A stretch of DNA of 40,601 nt, taken from assembly GCA_045645485.1 (NCBI GenBank), contig JAZRIX010000007.1:1-40601 (forward strand), written 5' to 3'. The translations under genes were made by a program, and so were the position numbers. The notes beneath the pieces are model-generated. The model was not told the DNA's origin and made no database searches. It worked only from the letters and a program-made list of their open reading frames with translations. This stretch comes from SIG440 sp045645485 (GTDB lineage: Bacteria; Bacillota; Clostridia; Monoglobales; Monoglobaceae). Positions 13,554-23,400 of this stretch are shown here, piece after piece (within the stretch, counting starts at the first letter, position 1; every line of letters starts with the position of its first letter).

Positions 13554-14114
13554 ATGAATCTAAAAGAAATGAAAACTAAAGTGCTTGCTCTAATCGAGGA
13601 ATTAAATAAAGACAGCACACTTTTGACAGATGACCCTGATATTGCGACAAAGATAAATAGTGTCACAAATCAAATTCTTTTTGAGTTGGCACGAATTAAG
13701 AAGATTCCAAAGTGTGTTGAAATGGAAGTAAACAAGGGTGACAGGATTGAATTTGCCGACATTGAAAAAGAATGCGGTTACGAAGTCTACCAGATCAGCA
13801 ATATTTGCGGTGTAGGCTATGAACCTAAAGCTAACGGAACTATATTTAAGATTCTTGAAGGTGGAACTGCTGAAATTGATTGCTTTGTTTACCCTGAAAG
13901 AATTACAGACAAAACAAAGGACAACTACGAATTTGAGCTTTCGGCAGATGCACTTGAAATAATGCCTTATGGCGTTGCTGCCGATTTGCTCAAAAGTGAC
14001 GTTTCGGCAGAATACGGAAGCATCTACGCTACAAGATATGAAAGTATGAAGCAGTTGCTTGACCCAAGAAACGCCCTGCCTATGATAAGTATAGAGGGTG
14101 GTGTAGATTTCTGA
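13554..14114 (+). CDS. Head-tail connector (adaptor) protein, probable
   Basis: The 186-residue protein (MNLKEMKTKVLALIEELNKDSTLLTDDPDIATKINSVTNQILFELARIKKIP) has a helical N-terminal bundle and a beta-rich middle (VNKGDRIEFADIEKECGYEVYQISNICGVGYEP), then a second helical part. Size and place, between head genes and the large tail hub protein, fit the ring adaptor that sits under the portal in short-tailed phages. Its stop overlaps the next start (TGATGG). The call rests on synteny and predicted fold, not on an identified family motif. Confidence 0.65.
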   Translation: MNLKEMKTKVLALIEELNKDSTLLTDDPDIATKINSVTNQILFELARIKKIPKCVEMEVNKGDRIEFADIEKECGYEVYQISNICGVGYEPKANGTIFKILEGGTAEIDCFVYPERITDKTKDNYEFELSADALEIMPYGVAADLLKSDVSAEYGSIYATRYESMKQLLDPRNALPMISIEGGVDF

Positions 14115-16054
14115 TGGCTGATTTGATTACAAGAGTTTACAATAATTTTCGTGGTGTTGATTTTCGTGGTAATGAAATCAACCTATTAAGAAGTCCTGAC
14201 AGCCTTAATGTTTGGAAAGATTATAAGGAAACAGAGAGCATCCGCACAAGACCGGAAACAACGCTTAACACATCATTCACAGACCCTGTGTATGGTGTGT
14301 TTTTTTATAAAGGCGAAATGCTCGTTCATAGCGGAAAAAAGCTATATAAGGTTGTTGGCGGTGTGACAACTGAGATTCAAACACCGGACGAACTGAACGA
14401 AGTAGTAAGCAACAGCTTTATATATGACGATATTTGGTATTTCAAGGATGGCAAGCACTACTGGAAGTATGACGGAACAACAGTAAGTGAAATTGTCGGC
14501 TATATTCCCACTACTACGATTGCACGAAAGCCTATGGGCGGTGGCACAAAGTATGAGGATGTAAATATGCTCTCCGACTATCGAAAGAACAGTTTTCTTG
14601 CTGACGGTGCTTCATTCAGCTTTTTCCTTGACACGATGAATATTGACGAAGACTACGCACCTGAAGTTACCATCTTAAATAAAAAAACTTATTATTCGGT
14701 AACTCGCAGTTATGCCGAAGATGACACAAACAAGACAAAGCCTATATACACAAAGACCGATGAAGCACTGAAGCTTTCGGACGATGTTATTAAAACCCTA
14801 ACAGAAAATGAATCGGGCAAAACTGAAACAGGCGAGGACGTATATTGCTATGACAAATCAAAAAATTTGTTTTGTTGTGTTGGGTATGCTGATGCGGTTG
14901 TTTCCCCTGAAGAATACACGGTGAATTGTTCAGAAGGTTCGATAGTGTTTACAAACACCCCACCCGATGCGCCTTTGACAGACGGACAGGACAACGTATT
15001 CGTCAAATTCAAAAAAACGGTTATAGATGAAAACGGTGAAAAGGTATATAAGAACCTAATCAACGACTGCACTATGCTTCAGGTATTCGATAATCGTGTG
15101 TTTTTCAGTGGCAATCCTAAACATCCTAATATGATGTGGAATAGTAGCCTAAACGACCCTTCATATGTAAGTGACTTGGACTATTACAAAGAGGGTATGG
15201 ATTCTGCAGCGGTTAAAGGCTTGGTGGCAGGAAACAACGCTTTATGGATATTCCGAGAGCCTTCTGATTCCAATACAACGATATTTTATCATACACCTAC
15301 CCTTGATGAAGAATACGGCAAGGTTTATCCGTCTTCACATTCAAGCGTAACAACAGGGTGTATCGGCAAGGCAATCAACTTCAACGATGATATTGTGTTC
15401 TTCAGTGAACGAGGAATGGAAGGTATCAGCGGAGATATCACAACAGAACAGGTGGTAACACACCGAAGCTCTTTAGTAGACCGCAAGATGACAGCCGAGA
15501 AGGACTATAAAAATATGGTGCTTGCCGAATGGGAAGGCTATTTACTTGTGTTTATCGGCAACAAGGTATATTTGGCTGATTCAAGAGCGATGTTCCAAAA
15601 CGAAAACCATTATGAATATGAGTTTTTCTATTGGGAACTTAACCACAATGTCATTTGTGCAACAGTAAAAGACGGTGTTCTGTATATTGGCACAGATAAC
15701 GGCATATATACGCTGACGGACACAACGGCAGACGTTGAAAGCTATTGGGTTACACCACTTGATAAATTCAAATATCCGCACAAGCTGAAGACTACAAACA
15801 AGAGAGGTTGCGTTGTAGAAGCAACAACAGGCACTCCTAAAAATAATTATGTTGGTGATATTTCCGTATATGCCAAATTAGAGGACACAGATTTTGAACT
15901 TATCGGAACATATAACGATGTTAGCGACTATTTTGTCAGCAGAATTAAGCGAAAGAAATTCAAAGATATACAGTTAAAATTCCATTCAAATACAAGATTC
16001 AGCCTTGAAACGGTCACACTTGAATGTTTCATTGGCGGTTATATAAAGAGGTGA
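14114..16054 (+). CDS. Tail hub/stabilisation protein
   Basis: The 646-residue protein opens MADLITRVYNNFRGVDFRGNEINLLRSPDSLNVWKDYKETESIRTRPE, the usual beginning of beta-propeller-like tail hub proteins of P22-type phages ('...G.d.......sP....N...d'). Repeated short beta motifs follow (GVFFYKGEMLVHSGKKLYKV, DIWYFKDGKHYWKYDG, IVFFSERGMEGISGD, GYLLVFIGNKVYLADSR). It likely seals the portal channel or anchors spikes. Codons and orientation match the neighbours. It ends four bases before the coiled-coil gene, which has GAGGTGATT. Confidence 0.75.
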   Translation: MADLITRVYNNFRGVDFRGNEINLLRSPDSLNVWKDYKETESIRTRPETTLNTSFTDPVYGVFFYKGEMLVHSGKKLYKVVGGVTTEIQTPDELNEVVSNSFIYDDIWYFKDGKHYWKYDGTTVSEIVGYIPTTTIARKPMGGGTKYEDVNMLSDYRKNSFLADGASFSFFLDTMNIDEDYAPEVTILNKKTYYSVTRSYAEDDTNKTKPIYTKTDEALKLSDDVIKTLTENESGKTETGEDVYCYDKSKNLFCCVGYADAVVSPEEYTVNCSEGSIVFTNTPPDAPLTDGQDNVFVKFKKTVIDENGEKVYKNLINDCTMLQVFDNRVFFSGNPKHPNMMWNSSLNDPSYVSDLDYYKEGMDSAAVKGLVAGNNALWIFREPSDSNTTIFYHTPTLDEEYGKVYPSSHSSVTTGCIGKAINFNDDIVFFSERGMEGISGDITTEQVVTHRSSLVDRKMTAEKDYKNMVLAEWEGYLLVFIGNKVYLADSRAMFQNENHYEYEFFYWELNHNVICATVKDGVLYIGTDNGIYTLTDTTADVESYWVTPLDKFKYPHKLKTTNKRGCVVEATTGTPKNNYVGDISVYAKLEDTDFELIGTYNDVSDYFVSRIKRKKFKDIQLKFHSNTRFSLETVTLECFIGGYIKR

Positions 16055-16058
16055 TTAA

Positions 16059-17393
16059 ATGTCAAATACACCAAATTACGAAGTTGATTACAATGACGAG
16101 CGATTCGACAACGTAGAATCCGAAAAAAATCAGGCGAAAGCTAATTCAAACGCTGTCTATGACGGAATGATTAACTCGTCTGACAAATACTTTAATGACC
16201 TAATACAAGAAACCAAAAATTATGGCGAAACGCAGAAACAGGTACAGCAGGAGCAAACCGACTTTGCCTTTGAAAAGATTGAACAGCAGAAAGAGCAAGC
16301 GAACAAGGACTACATAAAAGAGCAGTCAGGCGCATATGTAGATTGGCAAAAGCAGAGCAGTAAACACGGTGTAGAAGCGGAAAAAATGGCTTCTGCCGGG
16401 CTTACTAACACAGGCTATAGCGAAAGCTCACAGGTTAGTATGTATAACACATACCAAAACCGAGTGGCAACAGCAAGAGAAGTCTATAACAGGGCGGTTT
16501 TGAATTACGATAACGCAATTAAAGATGCACAGCTTCAAAATAATGCTGCTCTTGCAGAGATTGCATATAACACATTAACAAAAACGCTTGAATTATCCTT
16601 ACAAGGCTTTCAGTATAAAAATCAGCTTATTACTGACAAGCTCAACAAGGAACTTGAAATTGACAACATCTACTACAATCGCTATCAGGATGTTCTTCAG
16701 CAGATCAATACTGAAAATGCTTTGGCTGAAGATATCAGACAGTATAACGAAACAATGAAGTGGAATACCGAACAGGCAGAGCTTGACCGTCAGTTTGAAG
16801 CAGATCAGGCAAGGCTTGAAAGAGAGTTTAAGGCAGCAGAAGCAGAACTTGACCGAACTCACGAGGAAGATATGCTTAAAGCAAAGACTGCAGCTGAAAA
16901 GGCAATACTTGCTGAGGAACACCGACTCGCCCTTGAGAAGCTTACTAAAGAGCGTGAAGAACAGGAAAAGCTGCTTAAATACGAGTATAACCTAAAGAGC
17001 ACACCAATCACAGGAAACAGCGCCACTTCCTCAAACAATAGTGCTAAAACATCCCTAAGAGCCGCAACGAGTGTGGATGTAAAGAATGCGATGATGTCCC
17101 CTCAAAAGAGAGCTACCACGACAGCAAATATGACAGTGAACCCTGTCAGCAAGTTGTCACTTGGCGAAGGACCTATGAGCGATGCCGATGCTGCGGATAG
17201 GGTGAACAATGGCACAGCAACCGCTTATATTAGAAACGGTCAAATATATGTTACGCCTACTGCTTCTCTCCCTACAATGAAATGGAAATCCGATTTACCG
17301 CCTATAACACAACCTAAAACTACGACAACCACAAAGACAAACACAAAGACAAACACAAAGAAAACACAGCCCTACAGATTTAGAGGACTTTGA
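16059..17393 (+). CDS. Coiled-coil virion protein, possible ejection protein
   Basis: The 444-residue protein has a Gln/Lys-rich helical N-terminus (1-120, FNDLIQETKNYGETQKQVQQEQTDF), a motif MASAGLTNTGYSESSQVSMYNTYQNRV (about 110-136), a long coiled coil (about 225-315, AELDRQFEADQARLEREFKAAEAELDRTHEEDML) and a disordered C-terminus ending in KTNTKTNTKKT repeats. Phage proteins of this shape next to a giant protein often form the inner tail or are ejected with the DNA. The 'AGLTNTGYSESSQ' segment recurs in Firmicutes podoviruses as I recall. It is followed by the giant gene with GGGGGTGATT. Confidence 0.68.
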   Translation: MSNTPNYEVDYNDERFDNVESEKNQAKANSNAVYDGMINSSDKYFNDLIQETKNYGETQKQVQQEQTDFAFEKIEQQKEQANKDYIKEQSGAYVDWQKQSSKHGVEAEKMASAGLTNTGYSESSQVSMYNTYQNRVATAREVYNRAVLNYDNAIKDAQLQNNAALAEIAYNTLTKTLELSLQGFQYKNQLITDKLNKELEIDNIYYNRYQDVLQQINTENALAEDIRQYNETMKWNTEQAELDRQFEADQARLEREFKAAEAELDRTHEEDMLKAKTAAEKAILAEEHRLALEKLTKEREEQEKLLKYEYNLKSTPITGNSATSSNNSAKTSLRAATSVDVKNAMMSPQKRATTTANMTVNPVSKLSLGEGPMSDADAADRVNNGTATAYIRNGQIYVTPTASLPTMKWKSDLPPITQPKTTTTTKTNTKTNTKKTQPYRFRGL

Positions 17394-17419
17394 TTTAGTG
17401 GCGGTATGGGGGTGATTAA

Positions 17420-20400
17420 ATGAGTAACGAATTTTGGTCAAATCTGAACGAGAAAAAGAAAAAAGAATTACTGGAATCGTCACAGACACAAGGGTCTTCT
17501 GAAGCATCCGAAGAACTTAAAGCAAGTGATTTTTGGTCGGCACTGAATGAGGACAAAAAAAGAGAATTATTGTCAAGTGCAACGACTGATATTGCGCCCA
17601 CACGGACATTTATGCAGGATGATGACATAGCTCCTGTCAAGGGTGGAAACAAAAATTCTGTTTTCAAGTCGGGCGGTTTCTCTGATGGTGTTGATGGTGT
17701 CGGTGATTTCTTTGGCGATTTAGGGCAAACAGTGTTAGGTACTACGGCTGACTTGGGATTGGGCATCTTAAAAGGTGCAGGAAGACTTGTAGAAGGTATT
17801 GTTGATTTAGGCACATACGGAGTTGCAGGTGTTGCTGACTTGTTTGGAGCAGATAAGTTTGCCGAGAAAACCAAGAAGGTTGCCCAATATAGTGCTACTG
17901 ACGAATGGACAAAGGGAGCGACAGACTATGTTGACCAATATTCTGTTTTAGGAAACAAGGCAGATATGGTCAGTGAAGGCTTGGGTCAGGTGTTAGGAAT
18001 AGTCGCAACAGGTGGTGCTGCAGGTGCGGCAGGACTTGGTACAGCAGGCGCAACAGCCCTGACCACAGGCGTAACATTTGCAAGCGGTATGGGTTCGGGA
18101 ATGAACGAAGCCTATGAAATGGGTGCATCTGACGGTAGCGCCGTTGCCTATGGTGCAACGTCAGGTGCGGTCGAAGCTATTTCAGAAATGATTTTCGGTG
18201 GCTTGGGTAAAGGTTCCAAAGCGTTAGGTGTAAGCAAAGGTCTTACTTCGATAGATGATGTATTTGCGAAAAAAATGAGCAATGCCGCAGCTAAATTTAT
18301 CACAAGCGAAGCAGGACAAAAGGTTGTAGGCAATACGCTTGAATACGCAGTTAAATCAGGTGCAGAAGGACTTGAAGAAGTTATCTCCGGATTTGGCTCT
18401 GCCATTGCAAAAGATGCTTATTTGATGAACGGAGAAGACGAAAAAGCATTTGGGGAAATTCTCAAAGACGAAAACCTTCTTGAACAGTTTGTTGTCGGCT
18501 CTATCGTCAGTGGCATTGCACAGAGCGGTGATGCTTTCCGTGCTACCAGAAACGGCAGAGATTTTGTTTCAGGCTTATCCAAGAACGAGCAGACTGTTGT
18601 AGACAAAGTTTTTGAACAGCGTTTGGCAGAGGAATCCGAGAACCGCACACTTAGCAACCGTGACAAAAACAAGCTCTATGAGCGAGTTGTTGAGGAAATG
18701 AAGCGAGGATATGTCACCACAGACGAAATAGAAAGCATTCTGGGCGGTGAAACATACAAGGGGTATAAAGACCTTACCGACAAGAAAAACTCGCTTGAAG
18801 AAAGAAAAAAAGCCATTGAGGAAGAGATTAAGAGCCTTGTAAAGACACCTGAATCTCAGTTTACTATTGAACAGAGAGAAAAGCTGACATCTTTGAGAGA
18901 AGAAGCAAGGGGTATCAAGGATGAGCTTCAAAACCTCGGCATTAAAACAGCAAAGAACAACCTGTTCAACGAGGTAGATAAACTAACCTCAAAGGACACT
19001 TATTTGAGGGAAAGCTATAACGAAATAGCGAGAAAAGGACAGGCATTTGAAGCTGATTTAACCAAGTACGCAGGCAAACAGAGAGAAGCTATTGAACGAG
19101 CTGTAAAAAGCGGTGTGTTAAACAACACAAATCGTTCACACGAACTCGTTGATACCCTTTCAAAGATCGAAGCGGACAAGGGAATAGTCTTTGATTACAC
19201 AAACAATGCAAAACTGAAAGAATCAGGATTTGCTATCGAAGGCAAGACTGTCAATGGTTTTGTAAAAGATGGCGGTGTAACTCTTAATGTACAATCTCAG
19301 AAGGCTTGGCAGTCTACAGTAGGTCACGAAATTACCCACGTTCTTGAAGGAACAGAGTCATACGGAGCATTGCAACAGGCTTTGTTTGAGTATGCAGAGA
19401 GCAAGGGCGAATACCAGAGTAGATATGATTCTCTTGCGGAATTATACAACGGTGTTAAAGGCTACGAAACAGATTTTGAAGCAAAAATCAAAAAGGAACT
19501 TACTGCCGATCTGGTTGGTGATTATCTCTTTACCGATAAGGATTTCATCAACCGCTTGACAAGCAATAGAACACTGTTCCAGAAGGTTTACGATGAAATC
19601 AAGTATCTGTGCAAGGTAGCAACAGGCAAGGAAAAAGCGGACATTGAAAAGGTCAAGAGAGAGTTTGACAGAGCGTGGGAAGAGATGTCTGCTGATAAAA
19701 TCCCCACAACCGGCGAAACCAGACTTTCTATGTCGGGAAAAAGCTCAAAAACTGCCGACAATTCGTTATTGGCGCAAGCGGAACACCTGCTTGATACAGG
19801 AGTTGACAGCGAAACTGTCCGTCAAGAAACAGGTTGGTACAAAGGATATGACGGTCAATGGAGATACGAAATTGATGACAGCACATTCGAATTTCATCCT
19901 GACGGTCAATTCACAAACCCTGATGTTTTGCGGTACAGGGAATTACAAAAGAAGTTCGTAAATGGCGAAATAACCGAAAACGAATTTAAGGAAATGCAGT
20001 CTCTGACAAAGGTGTTGGAAGGTGTAAAGATTACGCCTGATACGTTGGGAGATGTTGTTTCTCACAAGGAATTGTTCGAGGCGTACCCACAGTTAAAAAA
20101 TGTGAAATTCACATATAATACTCTGGACAAAAAAACGCTTGGTTCTTATTCTCCAAGCAACAAAACAATAACATTAAACAACAATCTTATTGGCGATAAC
20201 GAAGCAATAAAAAACACGCTCATTCACGAAATCCAACACGCAATACAGGATATAGAGGGATTCGCACAAGGTGCAAGTGTCGAGTATTGGAAAGAACAAA
20301 GGCAAGATATTGTTGACACAATAAGCGGTGCAAGGGCAAACCTTGATTTGTGGCTTGATGATATTGGCTACCCCGAGTTTGCTAAATCCTCAATGCAAGA

Positions 20401-23400
20401 AGTTGCCAACAGAGAAAAGACACTTGAACAGCATTGGGAAGATTGCAAGGAATTTAAGGCAAACTCTAAATATGCCAAGCAAATCGCTCTTTGCGAAGCT
20501 GAACTTGCAGAATTTCAACAGCAGTACGATGAGATAACTAATGGTATGACGGTATATGAACAGTATCGCAATACCGCAGGCGAAATTGAAGCGAGGGATG
20601 CAACAAATCGTTTGAATCTAAATGCCGAACAAAGAAAAAACACAAGACCTGACATTGATAGATCAGATGTTGTGTTTGCGGAAGGCAATAGGACAAGTGC
20701 TGAAATTGTAACTCTTGATAATGGCAAGCAATATGTTCGTGCAAGCGAAAAGCAAGTTATAAGCGGTGACGATACAACACAATGGGCAAATCAAGTAGCT
20801 GATTTTATAAATAAGGAACTCCGTAATTGGGATGATTTTGAAATCCTAACTGTTGAAGGTGATGTTTTAACACTAACTCGTGATACCGCATATAAAGCAG
20901 GTACACGAGGTGACATCAAAAACCCTGATGGAACATATAGGGCAATGACGGATGCCGAATATCGCACAAAACTAAATGCGGAAATCCATATAAATGAACT
21001 CGCAGAGGTTTCAAAAAAGAACAATAAACCCCCGAAAGCGGACAAGAAAAAACATCGTTTTGCAAAGGATGGATTTACTTACAGGACTGCATATTTCGAG
21101 GATTATGATGGCGAGTATTATAGGATAACCATTTCTATCGGTCATAACGGAGATGTAGCAACGGTTTATAATGTGGGAAAAATAAAAAAAGACTCGCTGC
21201 CGAACGGTAATATTAAAACCGTTTTGAGTGGGTCAAAGCCCAACAGCTCGTCTTTGTCAAATAGTATAGCACAACTTCCTGAAAATGTCAATACCCAATT
21301 TTCACTTTCTCGAGAAGCCGACACCGATTATATGTCCGCTGTTGAGCGTGGAGATACCGAAACAGCACAAAAAATAGTTGATGAAGCTGCTAAAAACGCA
21401 GGGTATAACATCAAAGCATATCACGGCACAGGTTATGATTTTACTGTATTCGACAAGTCAAAGCAGGGTGATAATTATCAAGATTGGGGCAGACTTGGCA
21501 AAGGCTTTTATTTTGCTCCTACTTCAAGAGAAGCTGAAACTTGGGCAGAACATAGCAGAGGTAGCTTGAATAAGGTTATGCCTGTATATCTCCGCAGTGA
21601 AAATATGCTTGATTCTTTTGAGGCACTTCCCGACAACCTAAAAGACACTATCCCTGAAAATTGGGATAGCCTTACAAGAAGACTTGCTGAAAAATATGCC
21701 TACAATTACATTGAGTATATGCAAGAGTTTGGCTACAACGTACAGCAAATCTTAACCGAAAAAGGCTATGACGGAATTAACGGACATACCGAGTTTGTTG
21801 TGTACGACCCCGAACAAGTGAAATCTGCTGATACCGTAACCTACGATGACAAAGGAAATGTAATTCCCTTGTCGCAGAGATTTGATTCTTCAAAGGTTGA
21901 TATTCGTAATAGTCTATCTGACGGCAATGAAGTCCTTGCTCCCTACGGTGATTTAGACTTACGAAATATAGGCGTACCTTTGAAAGATGTTGCACTTGAA
22001 CAGGACATTGCACCTGTTGCAGAGGGTGTTGCAAAAAATGCAACGACCACTACAGATGCACCGATGCCAAGCAATTCAACACCTAAATCAGCACAGATTG
22101 CGAATGGTACAAGGGGCGACAACTTACTTGTGGAAAGCCTTGATAACTATCCGATGGAAACTGTTGAGCAAAAGGTTGCGGAAAACATAAGAGCTATTGA
22201 AGGCGAACTTGCCGACAACAGAGATTTACGCAGAGAGGCAGAAGCTAACTACAATAGCCAAATTGCCAAACTGCAGAAAGAGTATAACTCTAAAAAGAAC
22301 AAGGAAACCAAAGTTGCATACGAGCTGTTGCAAAGCATAAGCAGACTTGAAAGATTGAAGGCAAGCACTGATGCGAAGTTTGCGAAACGAATAAGCGATC
22401 TTGAAGCAAGAGTCGAAAAGATGAAAGACCCTCAATATAGTAGAGCAATGTACAAGAGAGCCAAAATGGAAGAACACGCAAAATTTGCGGAAGATCTGAT
22501 TGGTGATACATCTACTTGGGTTGACAAGAAGCTCGGCTTGCAGTATGCAACTAACACCGAACGCAGAAATTTGAGGGATATTGTTCGTGATGAAAACGGC
22601 AATGCGGATATTGCAAGAGCAGATGCAATCAACGATGCTCTTAACGGTCAGTACAATCGGAATCAGGCTGAAAGAAATCGCAAAGATAACGAAATCAGCC
22701 AAAAGTATCGTGATCTGAAGGTCAATAGGCACGAAAGCGTTTATGCCAATATGCTTGGTGAATTAAGGCATAATCCTGAAACCACTCTTACAGAAAAGGA
22801 TGTCAACGAGTATTATGAAGAACACAAAAATAAGATTGACACAAAGAAAGTTGACAAATTTATTGATTATGTAAGAAGTGATTTAGATTACTTCTTTGAA
22901 TCGCTCAACACAAAATTGCGTGAGCAAGGTATGAAAGAAATACCCTACAGAAAAGGCTATTTCCCACACAAGGTTGAGCCGAAACAGAACTTTATTCAAA
23001 AACTGCTTAATTGGAAAACGCAAGATACCGAAATACCGACCTCTATAGCAGGACTAACTGAAGACTTCAAACCTGTTAAAAGTTATCAGTCATTTGACAA
23101 ACAAAGGCATAGCGATGAAACCGATTATGACCTTATGCGGTTATTCCAAAACTACAAAAACGGTGCATTGGATTGGATATACCATTTAGAGGATATTCAA
23201 AAACGCAGAGCTGTTGAAAACTATATCCGCTATACGCATAGCGAAGAAGGTATTCAAGCAAGAATAAAGGAAGTCTATGCAAACGAGGATTTTGATGCGG
23301 ACGAAGCACAGGCAGAGATTGAGAAAATCTTAACCGAAGCCAAAAATCCTCTGAATAATTTTGTGCAAGACTTCACAACGCATACAAACATTTTGGCAGG

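Noticed and set aside
17293..17390. Tandem ACAAAGACAAAC repeats at the end of the 16059 gene
   Set aside because: Low-complexity coding sequence for a KTNTKTNTK tail; no sign of a mobile element, CRISPR or regulatory repeat.
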